From NCBI RefSeq assembly GCF_017876545.1, contig NZ_JAGIOD010000001.1:1860001-1924000 (forward strand): DNA of 64,000 bases. Direction: 5' to 3'. The notes under the pieces were generated by a model. It searched no databases, had not been told where the DNA came from, and was given only the letters and a program-made list of their open reading frames with translations. The DNA comes from Brachybacterium sacelli. Lineage in GTDB: Bacteria > Actinomycetota > Actinomycetes > Actinomycetales > Dermabacteraceae. The translations under genes and the position numbers were made by a program. Positions 50,427 through 59,580 of this stretch are shown here, in pieces (positions within the stretch are counted from its first letter, which is position 1; each line of letters starts with the position of its first letter).

Positions 50427-52025
50427 GTGGGTCTGGTGACGGCGAGAACCGAGGAGAACCCGGCCCGGCCTGCTGCTGGCCGGGTCGCGGCGTCTGCGGG
50501 GTCTGGGGGCCGGGTGGTGCCGTCTCGGCGGGTGCGGGCGCGGTCGGTGTTGACGGCGGAGTCCGCGGCTCGGCGGGGGAAGCTTGAGGCGGGGTCGGCG
50601 GATGCGGCCGCGGTGGGGCGGTTGTTGCAGATGCAGCGTGCTGCTTCGACGGCGCGGGCAGCGTTGTGGGCGCAGGTGGCGATGTTCTGGGTCGATCGGG
50701 ATGACCCGGATCTGGTCGAGGAACGCCAGGAAGCCGATCTCGCGGTCGCGATCGCGTTACGGACCACGACCAGCAAGGTCGCCTACCTCGTGCGGGATGC
50801 GCATCTGGCCGTGACCGATCTGCCCCGGACCTTCGCCCGTTTGGCCGGTGGAGACATGCCGGTGGACTGGTTCGAGAAACTGGTGCGGGCCGTCCGCGAT
50901 CTCTCGCCCTACCAGCGTGAGCAGATCGATGAGCTCGTCGCGGGCTGGGACCTGGCCTCGATCCCCGCCGACCGGTTCCTCGACGAACTGCGCCTGCTGC
51001 GGGCCTGGTTCGATGCCCGCGGTGCCCGGCCGAGTCCCGAAGCTGCCCGCGACGTGGCGGTGGAACTGTCCGGTCATGACGACGGGATCGCGTGCCTGCG
51101 GATCACCGGGCCGATCCCCGAGATCCATTCCCTGGCGGCCCGGTTGGAGGCGGCCTCTCGCGCGGTCCAGACCCAGCAGCGTCACGCCCTGGAGACCGGG
51201 GCGCCGGTCCCGTTCGACCTCGACGGCGACGTGGCCCGGAACCACACCACGATGTCGTTGAAAGCTCTGCAGTACGCGATCGTCCACCGCACCCTGCTCG
51301 AGACCGGCGGGATCGAGGTCCCGGAACCCGCCCACCGCATCAACGTGGTCGTGCCGGTGTTGACGTTGATGGGCCTCGATGACGCGCCGGCCACCTACGA
51401 CGGGGTGACACCGCTGCCGGCACAGATGGCTCGCCGCCTCGCGGCCGGACAGAAGACCTGGTACCGGATCCTGACCGACCCCACCAGCGGGCAGTTCCTC
51501 CCGGTGCCGGCCGACCAGTACCGCCCCACCGCTGCCATGGTCGAACACCTCAGAGTGCGGGACCCGGTCTGTGCTGCGCCCGGCTGTTCCCGCAGCACCA
51601 GTCGTGTCGGGCAGAACGACCATATCGAGGAGTTCGACCACGCCCACCCCGCCCGGGGCGGGCCCACCAGCATCGACAACCTCCACCGCATGGACTTCGG
51701 ACACCACGAGACCAAGACCGCGAAACAGATCGACCCCGTCCGCCACGCCGATGGTTCGACGACGTGGAGTATCGGGGTGCCCGAACGCGCCCGGATCACT
51801 CTCGCGCCCCGCCGCGACCTGCTGACTCCCACCATCGCGAAAGCCTTGAGCGAGGCGTGGGACCACTACCAATGGCTACTGGACATCGACGCCTACGAAC
51901 GCACCGGCCAGATCGACCAGTTCCTCCGCGAAGGCGGCCCCGAAGACCCCCTCACCACCGGCGAGGACCCCCACCACCACGAGAACAACGCCGACCGGTG
52001 CCACCCCACCGACCCACCCTTCTAA
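50427..52025 (+). CDS. DUF222/HNH endonuclease-domain protein (13E12 repeat family)
   Basis: 532 residues. The N-terminal and middle part is a DUF222 domain (helical, about 60-330). The C-terminal HNH nuclease motif covers about residues 385-430: CAAPGCSRSTSRVGQNDHIE with two zinc-binding cysteines, then GGPTSIDNLHRMDFGHHETK with the metal-binding histidines. These proteins occur in many diverged copies in actinobacterial genomes and in mycobacteria belong to the repetitive REP13E12 group, so mobility is suspected. GTG 50427 is chosen because GAGGGGG lies 6 bases upstream; longer frames run into the repeat cluster. The tail is Pro/His-rich. Confidence 0.87.
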   Translation: MGLVTARTEENPARPAAGRVAASAGSGGRVVPSRRVRARSVLTAESAARRGKLEAGSADAAAVGRLLQMQRAASTARAALWAQVAMFWVDRDDPDLVEERQEADLAVAIALRTTTSKVAYLVRDAHLAVTDLPRTFARLAGGDMPVDWFEKLVRAVRDLSPYQREQIDELVAGWDLASIPADRFLDELRLLRAWFDARGARPSPEAARDVAVELSGHDDGIACLRITGPIPEIHSLAARLEAASRAVQTQQRHALETGAPVPFDLDGDVARNHTTMSLKALQYAIVHRTLLETGGIEVPEPAHRINVVVPVLTLMGLDDAPATYDGVTPLPAQMARRLAAGQKTWYRILTDPTSGQFLPVPADQYRPTAAMVEHLRVRDPVCAAPGCSRSTSRVGQNDHIEEFDHAHPARGGPTSIDNLHRMDFGHHETKTAKQIDPVRHADGSTTWSIGVPERARITLAPRRDLLTPTIAKALSEAWDHYQWLLDIDAYERTGQIDQFLREGGPEDPLTTGEDPHHHENNADRCHPTDPPF

Positions 52026-52055
52026 CCCCACCAGACCCGGCCCGACCAGGCCCGG

Positions 52056-52083
52056 CCAGACCTGCCCGGCCAGACCTGCCCGG
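52056..52083. repeat. 14-bp perfect tandem repeat after the HNH gene
   Basis: CCAGACCTGCCCGG occurs twice in direct succession (52056-52069 and 52070-52083), preceded by related CCAGGCCCGG words. The 189-base gap to pheA holds nothing else that I recognise. Confidence 0.85.
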
Positions 52084-52200
52084 CACATCCCCCGACCCCA
52101 GGCCGCACAGACCCGGGTGCCGACGAGCGTCGTCATGAGCACCGACGAGCACCGAAGCACCCCAGTCCGAACCGATCCGCGAGAGCGCGCGACTGCGCAG

Positions 52201-52206
52201 TACCCT
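52201..52206 (+). promoter_or_regulatory. -10 box TACCCT, leaderless promoter of pheA
   Basis: TACCCT is followed by 8 bases and ATG 52215. Confidence 0.45.
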
Positions 52207-52214
52207 TGGCTCCC

Positions 52215-53183
52215 ATGCGGTACGGATATCTGGGTCCCGAGACCACCTTCACCCACCAGGCGCTCCTGCAGGCTCTCGAGGTCATGCCGCGCGAGTTCGC
52301 CGACCAGGTGGAGCAGGTCCCGTTCTCCGCCGTCGCGACCGCCACCACCGACCTCCTCGCCGGCGACATCGACGCGCTCATCGCCCCGATCGAGAACTCC
52401 GTCGAAGGCGGCGTCTCCGGCACTCTCGACGTGCTGGCCGCGACCGACTCCATCACCATCGTCGCCGAACAGATCGTCCAGGTCACCTTCGTGCTGGCCG
52501 CCCGCGAGGACACCGCGCTCGACGACCTCGACGTGGTCTCCTCCCACCCGCACGCTCAAGCCCAGGTGCAGGGCTGGCTGCGCACGAACCTCCCGGGAGC
52601 GCACGTCGCGACGGCCTCCTCGACCGCCGCAGCCGCCCGGGACCTCGCCGCCCTGAGCCCCGAACAGGCTCGCGGCCGCGCCGCCGTGTGCTCTCCGCTG
52701 GCCGCGGAGCACTTCGGGCTGACCGTCCTCGCCCAGCAGATCGAGGACAACGCCGGCGCCCAGACCCGCTTCGTCCTGGTCACTCGCGAGGGCCGGATCC
52801 CCGCACGCACCGGCGCCGACAAGACGACCCTCGTCGTCCACCTGCCGCACAACCGCTCCGGAGCGCTGCTCGAGACGCTGGAGATGTTCAGCGCCAACGG
52901 CGTGAACCTGTCGCGGATCGAGTCGCGCCCCATCGGAGATTTCCTGGGCCGGTACTCCTTCTCCCTCGACGTCGAGGGTCACATCGAGGACCGGCGGGTC
53001 GCCGCGTCCCTCCGCGCCCTGCACCGCGTCTGCCCCGTCGTGCACTATCTCGGCTCCTACCCCCGCCTCGACGGTGCGCGCCCGGCGCTCCCCGAGGAGT
53101 TCTCCGACGAGACCTACGACGAAGCGCACCAGTGGATCGAGAAGCTGACGGGGATGGTCGCCCCGACCTCCGCCGGGATCTGA
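52215..53183 (+). CDS. pheA: Prephenate dehydratase
   Basis: 322 residues. The catalytic domain (about 1-180) has the opening YGYLGPETTFTHQA, the PIENSVEGGVSGTLD region and the threonine-arginine-phenylalanine triad in NAGAQTRFVLV. The C-terminal ACT domain (about 200-280) has the phenylalanine-binding loop LSRIESRPIGD. It makes phenylpyruvate from prephenate in phenylalanine synthesis and is feedback-inhibited through the ACT domain. ATG 52215 is at the start of the conserved strand and follows the TACCCT box; an in-frame ATG does not occur closer. No chorismate mutase domain is fused. Confidence 0.95.
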   Translation: MRYGYLGPETTFTHQALLQALEVMPREFADQVEQVPFSAVATATTDLLAGDIDALIAPIENSVEGGVSGTLDVLAATDSITIVAEQIVQVTFVLAAREDTALDDLDVVSSHPHAQAQVQGWLRTNLPGAHVATASSTAAAARDLAALSPEQARGRAAVCSPLAAEHFGLTVLAQQIEDNAGAQTRFVLVTREGRIPARTGADKTTLVVHLPHNRSGALLETLEMFSANGVNLSRIESRPIGDFLGRYSFSLDVEGHIEDRRVAASLRALHRVCPVVHYLGSYPRLDGARPALPEEFSDETYDEAHQWIEKLTGMVAPTSAGI

Positions 53184-53254
53184 CGGCGGCCGCACTCCAC
53201 CGGAGAGCCTGCTTCTCACGGGCGGGGCCATGCCCTGCCGGGAAGCTGTCGCTC

Positions 53255-54484
53255 TCAGATCCTCGAGACGTCCGTGCCGGCGGGGACCCGCAGCCGCAGC
53301 ACCCCCGGGTCGATCCGGGCGATCAGATGCGTGGCCTCGGCATCGGTGTCGCCGTCCAGCTGCACCGGCTGCGCCTTCGTCGTCGCGACCCGCACCTCGG
53401 TGGCCTGATAGCGGTCCATCGAGGACATCCTCGTCGTCTCGGCGAACCTGCCCTTCGGCACGAGCCTGGGGTTCACCACCTCGGTGAGCACCTGACTGAA
53501 GCCGGCGGCACCCCTCCAGCCGGCCACCACGATCTCCAGCCGCCCGTTGTCCGCGGTCGCCTCGGGCATGAGCACGAAACCACCGGGCAGCTTCCCGACA
53601 TTTCCGAGCAGCACGGTGCGCGCCTTGTGCGCGTGGCGGGTGCCGTCGGGGAAGTCGAGGACCACGTCGATCGACCGTCCCAGGATGGTGCGCACCCCAC
53701 CGAGCACGTAGGCGATCCACCCGAGACGCTTCTTCATCTGCGGATCGGTGTGGCCGATCATCTCCGCGTCGGCGCCGAACCCGGCGATGACCAGGAAGAT
53801 CTGTTCCGCTGACGTCGCCGCCTCGTCGATCGAGCCGCCCGTGCGCAACCAGCCGACGTCGATCTGCCGGTCGTGCCCGGTCAGGGCCGCGATCATCGCC
53901 GCCGGCGGGTCCTCCAGGGGGATGTCCAGGTTGCGGGCCAGCAGGTTCCCGGTTCCCGAGGGGATGATCCCCATCCGGGTGTCGGTCCCGGCCAGCACGG
54001 AGGCGACCAGGCGCACTGTGCCGTCCCCACCGGCGGCGATCACCAGGTCCGCGTCGTCCTGGCGGGCCTGGCGCGCCTGGCCACGGCCCGGGTCCTCGAT
54101 CGAGGTCTCGTAGAAGGTGACCTCCGCCCCCTCGAGCTCCTCGACGATCTCGCGCAACCGTGAGCGGAACCGCTCGGCGTCGTCGAACTTCGAGGGATTC
54201 AGCACCACCGCGACCTTCCGAACCCGGTCGGGGGAGAGGGCCGGGCCGTCGGTACCTGCGCTGTCGGCCCCCGCGACCTCGCTCTGCGCCGCGCCGCTGT
54301 CGGCTGCGTCCTCGGTGCCTGCAGCCTCGCGCAGCTGTCGTTCGTACCTCTCGGTCGTCCTGCGCAGCTCCGCGATCTCCCGCCGGTGCCGCCTCAGATG
54401 CCGCAGCACCACGGCGAGCAGCACGATCGCGACGACCATGATGACGATCGACGCGATGCTCAGCAGCAGGAGGGTCTGATCCAT
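53255..54484 (-). CDS. Diacylglycerol-kinase-family lipid kinase with N-terminal membrane helix
   Basis: 409 residues. One N-terminal membrane helix ([20 protein letters not shown]) is followed by a basic coiled-coil segment ([19 protein letters not shown]) and an acidic linker. The kinase domain starts near residue 90 with [17 protein letters not shown] and contains the nucleotide loop [13 protein letters not shown] (near 150) and [14 protein letters not shown] (near 175). Members phosphorylate diacylglycerol, sphingoid bases or other lipids at the membrane. ATG 54484 is preferred to GTG 54490 because it is 6 bases after TAGGCT. It is divergent from serS. Confidence 0.9.
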   Translation of the reverse strand: MDQTLLLLSIASIVIMVVAIVLLAVVLRHLRRHRREIAELRRTTERYERQLREAAGTEDAADSGAAQSEVAGADSAGTDGPALSPDRVRKVAVVLNPSKFDDAERFRSRLREIVEELEGAEVTFYETSIEDPGRGQARQARQDDADLVIAAGGDGTVRLVASVLAGTDTRMGIIPSGTGNLLARNLDIPLEDPPAAMIAALTGHDRQIDVGWLRTGGSIDEAATSAEQIFLVIAGFGADAEMIGHTDPQMKKRLGWIAYVLGGVRTILGRSIDVVLDFPDGTRHAHKARTVLLGNVGKLPGGFVLMPEATADNGRLEIVVAGWRGAAGFSQVLTEVVNPRLVPKGRFAETTRMSSMDRYQATEVRVATTKAQPVQLDGDTDAEATHLIARIDPGVLRLRVPAGTDVSRI

Positions 54485-54490
54485 GCGCAC

Positions 54491-54496
54491 AGCCTA
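54491..54496 (-). promoter_or_regulatory. -10 box TAGGCT, leaderless promoter of the lipid kinase gene
   Basis: TAGGCT on the minus strand is followed by 6 bases and ATG 54484. A possible GTG start at 54490 would overlap the transcription start. Confidence 0.5.
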
Positions 54497-54535
54497 CTGA
54501 GCGCGGTGACCGCCGTGAACGCCTCGCGTCGCGGG

Positions 54536-54541
54536 TACCCT
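54536..54541 (+). promoter_or_regulatory. -10 box TACCCT, leaderless promoter of serS
   Basis: TACCCT is followed by 6 bases and ATG 54548. Confidence 0.5.
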
Positions 54542-54547
54542 GGGGCA

Positions 54548-55810
54548 ATGATCGATCTGCGGCTCCTGCGCGAGAATCCCGACGCCGTCCGCGACGCCCA
54601 GCGAGCGCGTCGCCGTGACCCCTCCACCGTCGATGCGGTGCTCGAGGCCGATTCCCGTTGGCGCGAGGCGACCACCTCCTACGAGTCCGCACGCGCCGAG
54701 CAGAAGGCGTTCGGCAAGAAGGTCGCCCAGGCCACGGGGGAGGAGAAGCAGGAACTGCTGGCCGAGGTCAGGCAGCTCGCTGCGGACGTCAAGCGTCTCG
54801 AGTCCGAGGCCGGCGGGGCCATCGTCGCCCGCGACACAGCCCTGCGCGCGATCCCGAACCTCGCCGAGGGCGCCCCGGAAGGCCTCGAGGACGACTTCGC
54901 TCTGCGGGAGACCGTCGGCGCGACACCGGCCTTCGACCACGCGATCAAGGACCACCTGGAGATCGCCGAAGGGCTGAAGGCGATCGACATGGCCCGCGGC
55001 GCGAAGGTCTCCGGCGCCCGCTTCTACTTCCTCACCGGTATCGGCGCGCAGCTCGAGCTCGCGATCCTCAATTCGGCGATCGACCAGGCCACGAAGGCCG
55101 GCTTCACGCCGATGATCACCCCGACGCTGGTGCTGCCGGAGTCGATGGAGGGGACCGGGTTCCTCGGCGAGCACGCCGACGAGGTCTACCACCTCGACAA
55201 GGACGACGACCTGTACCTCGTCGGCACCAGCGAGGTGGCACTGGCCAGCTACCACAAGGGCGAGGTCCTCGATGTGTCCGGCGGGCCGATCCGCTACGCG
55301 GGTTGGAGCGCCTGCTACCGCCGCGAGGCCGGCAGCTACGGCAAGGACACGCGCGGCATCATCCGCGTCCACCAGTTCCACAAGGTCGAGATGTTCTCCT
55401 ACTGCCGGATCGAGGATTCCTACGCGGAGCACGAGCGTCTGCTGGACCTGGAGCGGGAGATGCTGGCGCGCATCGACGTGCCCTACCGCATCATCGACAC
55501 CGCCGCCGGGGATCTCGGCACGTCCGCCGCCCGCAAGTACGACTGCGAGGCGTGGATGCCCAGCCAGGACACCTACCGCGAGCTCACCTCCACCTCGAAC
55601 ACCACCCAGTTCCAGGCCCGCCGGCTGAACATCCGCGAGCGCACCGAGGACGGCCTGCGCCCGGTCGCGACCCTGAACGGCACCCTCGGCACCACGCGGT
55701 TCATCGCCGCGATCCTCGAGAACCACCAGCAGGGCGACGGTTCCGTGGCGGTCCCCGAGGGCTTGCGCCCATACCTCGGCGGCCGTGAGGTCTTCGAGGT
55801 CTCGGCCTGA
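54548..55810 (+). CDS. serS: Seryl-tRNA synthetase
   Basis: 420 residues, normal length. The N-terminal long coiled-coil arm (about 30-105) binds the variable arm of tRNA-Ser. The class II motifs are present: motif 2 in [20 protein letters not shown] and motif 3 in [18 protein letters not shown], the actinobacterial form. It charges tRNA-Ser; a tRNA-Ser(TGA) gene lies 6 kb downstream. The start follows a leaderless promoter directly, so no T-box or other leader regulates it. Confidence 0.97.
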   Translation: MIDLRLLRENPDAVRDAQRARRRDPSTVDAVLEADSRWREATTSYESARAEQKAFGKKVAQATGEEKQELLAEVRQLAADVKRLESEAGGAIVARDTALRAIPNLAEGAPEGLEDDFALRETVGATPAFDHAIKDHLEIAEGLKAIDMARGAKVSGARFYFLTGIGAQLELAILNSAIDQATKAGFTPMITPTLVLPESMEGTGFLGEHADEVYHLDKDDDLYLVGTSEVALASYHKGEVLDVSGGPIRYAGWSACYRREAGSYGKDTRGIIRVHQFHKVEMFSYCRIEDSYAEHERLLDLEREMLARIDVPYRIIDTAAGDLGTSAARKYDCEAWMPSQDTYRELTSTSNTTQFQARRLNIRERTEDGLRPVATLNGTLGTTRFIAAILENHQQGDGSVAVPEGLRPYLGGREVFEVSA

Positions 55811-55913
55811 GATGACCGACACGACCTCGTGGCCCCGCTTGCGACGACTGCTGGGCGCAGTGCGTCGCCGCCGGTTCACCCGGATGTCAGACGGCGCTGG
55901 AACACTTGACGGC

Positions 55914-56780
55914 ATGACGGCCCCCACCTCCCTGACCGACCACGACGCGACCCGCACCCGGCTCCAGGAGCACCTCGATGACCTGGTGGGGGAGGACCTG
56001 CTGCTCGGGCTCGACGTCGACGGCACCCTCGTCGACCACGACGGCGTCATGTCCCCGCCGATGCGTCGGGTGCTGCAGCGAGCCGCCGAGCAGCATGTCG
56101 TGGTCATCGCCACCGGCCGCTCCATCGGCGCGACCCTCCCCATCGTCGAGGCCGCCGGCATCACCCGCGGTTACGCGGTGTGCTCCAACGGCGCGGTCAC
56201 CGTCGCGATGGATCCGGAGGCCGACGGGGGCCACCGCATCGTCGAGACCCGCTCCTTCCAGCCCGGCCACGCCCTGCGCACACTGCGTGAGGTCCAGCCC
56301 GATGCCCACTACGCGGTCGAGACGGCCGACGGCGGCTTCCACGCCACCACCGGTTTCCAGGACGCCAGCTTCGGCGTCGAGGCGTGGGAGCGCCCGCTCG
56401 ATGACCTGATGGAGCTCGAGGCGGTGCGCGTGGTCGTCCACGTGCCGGACCTGTCCCCGCAGGAGTTCAGCGAGGTCATCGCCGAGTCCGGTGTGCACGG
56501 CGTGGAGTACTCGATCGGCTGGACGGCGTGGCTGGACATGGCCGCCCCGGGCGTCTCCAAGGCCACGGCCCTCGAGGAGATCCGTGCGCAGCTCGACATC
56601 GACGCGGCCCATACCGTGGCCGTCGGCGACGGGTTCAATGACACCGAGATGCTCACCTGGGCCGGCGTGGGCGTGGCCATGGGCCAGGCCCCGCAGGGCG
56701 TGAAGGACACGGCCGACGTCGTGACCGACTCGATCTTCGAGGACGGCACCGTGCTGGTGCTGGAGGCGCTGCGGGGCTGA
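55914..56780 (+). CDS. HAD-superfamily (Cof-type) phosphatase
   Basis: 288 residues. Motif I is LGLDVDGTLVDHDG with nucleophile aspartate (near residue 36). Motif II is VIATGRSIG, and motif IV is VAVGDGFNDTEML (near residue 235). The long cap between them is the Cof-type (C2) cap, so the substrate is probably a sugar phosphate or nucleotide. Starts are uncertain: ATG 55914 is preceded by AACACT at leaderless distance, while ATG 55812, immediately after serS, would add 34 basic residues and make it operonic with serS. Confidence 0.87.
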   Translation: MTAPTSLTDHDATRTRLQEHLDDLVGEDLLLGLDVDGTLVDHDGVMSPPMRRVLQRAAEQHVVVIATGRSIGATLPIVEAAGITRGYAVCSNGAVTVAMDPEADGGHRIVETRSFQPGHALRTLREVQPDAHYAVETADGGFHATTGFQDASFGVEAWERPLDDLMELEAVRVVVHVPDLSPQEFSEVIAESGVHGVEYSIGWTAWLDMAAPGVSKATALEEIRAQLDIDAAHTVAVGDGFNDTEMLTWAGVGVAMGQAPQGVKDTADVVTDSIFEDGTVLVLEALRG

Positions 56781-56908
56781 TCCCGGTCCCTCAGCGCCGG
56801 CGCAGCGCGACCCCCACCAGCGCGAGCCCGGCGGAGACGAGGAGACGGATGACCACCTGATCGTCCAGGGGCCGAGTCTCTCATCCCACGCTCGGACGCC
56901 ATCGATGG
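56781..56908 (-). pseudogene. Possible remnant of a membrane segment on the minus strand
   Basis: On the minus strand, a 29-codon open stretch ends LVSAGLALVGVALRRR with a stop just after the HAD gene. It looks like the terminal membrane helix of a small protein, but an in-frame stop immediately upstream leaves no proper start. It may be a gene remnant or chance; the 309-base interval 56781-57089 otherwise holds only the small plus-strand ORF that starts at 56921. Confidence 0.2.
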
Positions 56909-56920
56909 GGAGGACTCCCC

Positions 56921-57109
56921 GTGGTGCTACGGGCCGGCGGGGAACCCACCGAGGACCTCGCGGTCTACCTCCGCGCGGGCGAAGCCTACTTCGTGCTCGT
57001 CCAGGACGGGGAGGACCTCGACATGGTGCCTGTCCCCTCGATCACCGCCTGGGAGGCGATCATGCACGTCCTCCCCGGCGCCCACGAGATCAAGGACCCC
57101 CGCGGCTGA
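56921..57109 (+). CDS. Small acidic hypothetical protein
   Basis: 62 residues from GTG 56921, with GGGGAGGA upstream. The codons have the high-GC third positions of real genes here. The peptide is acidic with a strand-like pattern (AYFVLVQDGEDLDMVPVP, then SITAWEAIMHVLPG), no signal and no known domain. The last 20 bases overlap the 3' end of the convergent oxidoreductase gene. It could be a complete small protein or the C-terminal part of a decayed gene; the frame is closed by a stop at 56858. Confidence 0.5.
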   Translation: MVLRAGGEPTEDLAVYLRAGEAYFVLVQDGEDLDMVPVPSITAWEAIMHVLPGAHEIKDPRG

Positions 57110-58037
57110 GCTCCAGGATCACCTTCCCGACGTGCCCGCCCACGCGCAGTACCTCGTGGGCGTCGGACGCCTTCTCCAGCGGCAGGCGCGCATGGATGGG
57201 GACGCGGAGTGTCCCGTCGGCCAGCAGCGGCCACACCAGCTCGTACGTCGCCTCCAGGATCTCGCGCTTGCCCTCGGTGCGGCGCGAGCGCAGCGTGGTG
57301 CCGATGACCCGGCCGCGCTTGCCCATGAGCATCCCGATCGGCAGCTCGCCGGTGGCACCACCCAGGGTGCCGATGATGACCAGCCGTCCGTGCTCGCGCA
57401 GCATCCCCACGTTGTCCGCGAGTGCCGACCCGCCGACGACGTCGAGGACGACGTCTGCCCCGCCGGCCTCCCGCACCGCCTCCAGCAGATCGGCGGTCCG
57501 ACGGTTCCAGACGGCGTCCGCACCCAGCTCCCGCACCCGGTCGAACGCTTCGTCGGACCCGACGGTGGTCAGCACCCGCGCGCCGAGGTGCCGCGCCAGC
57601 TGGATCGCGACGGTGCCGATGCCGCCGGTGCCGCCGTGGATCAGCACGGTCTCGCCCTCGGCCAGGCGGCCCTCGAGCACCAGGTTGGAGACCACGGTCG
57701 CGCAGACCTCCACGACACCGGCGGCGTCCACCAGGTCCATGCCCTCGGGAGCGGGCAGCAGCTGGCCCTCGGGGACGGCGACCACCTCGGCGTAACCACC
57801 GCCCGCGAGCAGCGCCACGACGGCTTCGCCGGTGTCGCGGCGATACCCGGAGACCTCGAGGCCGGGCAGCTCGGAGGCTCCCGTCGGCGGCGGGTACTTC
57901 CCGGCGGCCTGGGCGACGTCGGCCCGGTTCACGCCCGCGGCGGCCACGTCGACCAGCACCTCGCCGGGGGCGGCCACGGGCTCGGGCAGCTCGACCTGCG
58001 CGAGCTCGTGCTCGGCGGTGATGGTGATCGCGCGCAT
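57090..58037 (-). CDS. Zinc-independent quinone oxidoreductase (MDR family)
   Basis: 315 residues. The GroES-like N-terminal domain has AGVNRADVAQAAGKYPPP, typical of quinone oxidoreductases, and lacks zinc ligands. The nucleotide-binding domain shows VLIHGGTGGIGTVAIQLARH (near residue 138) and an NADPH-favouring GSDEAF segment. The family reduces quinones or enoyl-type compounds with NADPH. ATG 58037 starts 2 bases after the stop of the upstream AcuI-like gene, so both are expressed as a pair. Confidence 0.9.
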   Translation of the reverse strand: MRAITITAEHELAQVELPEPVAAPGEVLVDVAAAGVNRADVAQAAGKYPPPTGASELPGLEVSGYRRDTGEAVVALLAGGGYAEVVAVPEGQLLPAPEGMDLVDAAGVVEVCATVVSNLVLEGRLAEGETVLIHGGTGGIGTVAIQLARHLGARVLTTVGSDEAFDRVRELGADAVWNRRTADLLEAVREAGGADVVLDVVGGSALADNVGMLREHGRLVIIGTLGGATGELPIGMLMGKRGRVIGTTLRSRRTEGKREILEATYELVWPLLADGTLRVPIHARLPLEKASDAHEVLRVGGHVGKVILELSRGGP

Positions 58038-58039
58038 GG

Positions 58040-59017
58040 TCACTGGGTCACGTCCACGACGGTGCGGCCCCGGATCTCACCGGAGAGGATCCGCTGGGCG
58101 ATGGGGATCGTCTCCGACAGCCCGATGCTCGTGGTCAGCGAGTCCAGCAGGTCGAGGTCGAGCTCGCGGACCAGCGCGTCCCAGGCTCGCTCGCGCAGGG
58201 CCGACGGCGCGTCCACCGAGTTCACCCCGGCGAGGGAGACGTGGCGCAGGATGAACGGCATCACGGACGTCGGCAGGTCCATACCCTGGGCCAGCCCGTA
58301 GGCCGCGACCGTGCCGCCCCAGGTGGTCTGGGCGAGGACGTTGGCCAGCGTCGTGCTGCCCACGGCGTCGATCGCCCCGGCCCAGCGCTGTGACTGCAGG
58401 GGCTTGCCGACCTCGTCGCCGAGCTCACGACGGTCGATCACCTCGGCGGCCCCGAGCTCGCGGAGGTACTCGGTGTTCTCCTCGACTCGACCGGTCGAGG
58501 CCACCACCCGGTGCCCGCGGCCGGCCAGCAGCGCGACCGCGATCGACCCCGCCCCGCCGGAGGCGCCGGTGACCAGGACGTCACCACTGTCGGGGGCGAC
58601 GCCGCCGTCCTCGAGGCGCAGCACCGAGAGCATCGCCGTGAACCCGGCGGTGCCGATCGCTGCAGCCCGCTCGGGGGAGAGGTCGGCGCTGAGTCGCACC
58701 AGGGCCTCGGGACGCACGCGGGCCCGGGTGGCGAAGCCGCCATGGCGGGACTCGCCGATGCCGTCGCCGTTGAGGACCACCAGGTCACCGGCCGAGTACT
58801 CCGCGACCTCGGAACCGGTCACCCGCCCCACCAGGTCGATGCCCGGGATCAGCGGGAACCGGCGCGCGATGCCCGTGCCCGCGATCGCCAGACCATCCTT
58901 GTAGTTGTAGCTGGAGAAGAGCACGTCCAGCTCGACGGGGCCGGTCAGCAGGGACTCGTCGGCGTCCTCGACGAGGCGGGCGTCGGCCCCCTCGGCATCG
59001 ATCAGTACGGCGCGCAT
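58040..59017 (-). CDS. acuI: YhdH/AcuI-type acryloyl-CoA reductase-like oxidoreductase
   Basis: 325 residues of the MDR superfamily, zinc-free. The signatures VLFSSYNYKDGLAIAGTG and FPLIPGIDLVGRV are those of the YhdH/AcuI group, and the cofactor motif is VLVTGASGGAGSIAVALLAG (near residue 150). AcuI reduces acryloyl-CoA with NADPH, a detoxifying step; specificity for that substrate is inferred from the family. GAGAGGAGCG precedes ATG 59017. The quinone-oxidoreductase-like gene follows directly. The name is tentative. Confidence 0.88.
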   Translation of the reverse strand: MRAVLIDAEGADARLVEDADESLLTGPVELDVLFSSYNYKDGLAIAGTGIARRFPLIPGIDLVGRVTGSEVAEYSAGDLVVLNGDGIGESRHGGFATRARVRPEALVRLSADLSPERAAAIGTAGFTAMLSVLRLEDGGVAPDSGDVLVTGASGGAGSIAVALLAGRGHRVVASTGRVEENTEYLRELGAAEVIDRRELGDEVGKPLQSQRWAGAIDAVGSTTLANVLAQTTWGGTVAAYGLAQGMDLPTSVMPFILRHVSLAGVNSVDAPSALRERAWDALVRELDLDLLDSLTTSIGLSETIPIAQRILSGEIRGRTVVDVTQ

Positions 59018-59127
59018 GGACGCGCTCCTCTCGCTCGAGTGCAGGTCTGCCCAGCCTAGTGCGCCCGTCCCGACGTGGGGCGTCTGCGTCCCGCCGCCGG
59101 AAGTTCCGCGGCTCGTTGCGACAGGGA

Positions 59128-59157
59128 TTGACGCCGCACCCAGTTCCATGGTTCATT
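59128..59157 (+). promoter_or_regulatory. Probable promoter of the YtrA-type regulator operon
   Basis: TTGACG (59128-59133) is a clear -35 element. With an 18-base spacer, TTCATT (59152-59157) is a fair -10. The operator-like inverted repeat at 59150-59173 covers the -10 and the start site. Confidence 0.45.
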
Positions 59158-59173
59158 AGTGGAGTAACGAACC
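59150..59173. promoter_or_regulatory. 9-bp inverted repeat, candidate operator of the YtrA-type regulator
   Basis: GGTTCATTA (59150-59158) and TAACGAACC (59165-59173) are inverted copies with one mismatch and a 6-base spacer. The location over the -10 region, 50 bases before the regulator gene, fits autorepression by this GntR/YtrA-type protein. Confidence 0.6.
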
Positions 59174-59223
59174 AAGCAACCAGTAGCACACCAAACAACC
59201 GTGGAACCACCTCAGGAGATCCC

Positions 59224-59580
59224 GTGCTCGACGAGTCGAAGCCGCTCTTCCTCGCTGTCGCGGAACAAATCGAGGACGGGATCCTCGATGCCACATACGT
59301 GGAGGGCGAGACCGTCCCGTCGACTAATGAGCTCGCCGCCTTCCTCCGCATCAACCCCGCCACGGCCGGCAAGGGCCTGAACCGCCTGGTCGATGCGGGC
59401 GTCCTGGAGAAGCGGCGCGGACTCGGGATGGTCGTCGCTCCCGGGGCGGTCGAACTCCTGCGCCGGCGACGGCGCGAGGCCTTCGCCCAGAACTACCTCG
59501 CCCCGCTGCTCCGGGAAGCCGCACAGCTGGGCATCACCCCTCGCGAACTCGCGCAGATGATCACGAAGGAGGCGTCCTGA
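59224..59580 (+). CDS. GntR-family regulator, YtrA type
   Basis: 118 residues. The winged helix occupies about 5-72: FLAVAEQIEDGILDATYVEG, then STNELAAFLRINPATAGKGL and wing RRGLGMVVAPGA. A short helical C-terminus follows, with no FadR or UTRA ligand domain, which defines the YtrA subfamily. These regulators usually repress an ABC transporter in their own operon, exactly the arrangement here. GTG 59224 has CAGGAG 6 bases upstream. The stop overlaps the ATPase start (TGATG). Confidence 0.92.
   Translation: MLDESKPLFLAVAEQIEDGILDATYVEGETVPSTNELAAFLRINPATAGKGLNRLVDAGVLEKRRGLGMVVAPGAVELLRRRRREAFAQNYLAPLLREAAQLGITPRELAQMITKEAS

Noticed and set aside
50081..52214. Prophage or insertion sequence around the HNH gene
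   Set aside because: No integrase, transposase, capsid or terminase gene is present. HNH/DUF222 proteins are common chromosomal repeats and do not by themselves indicate a phage.
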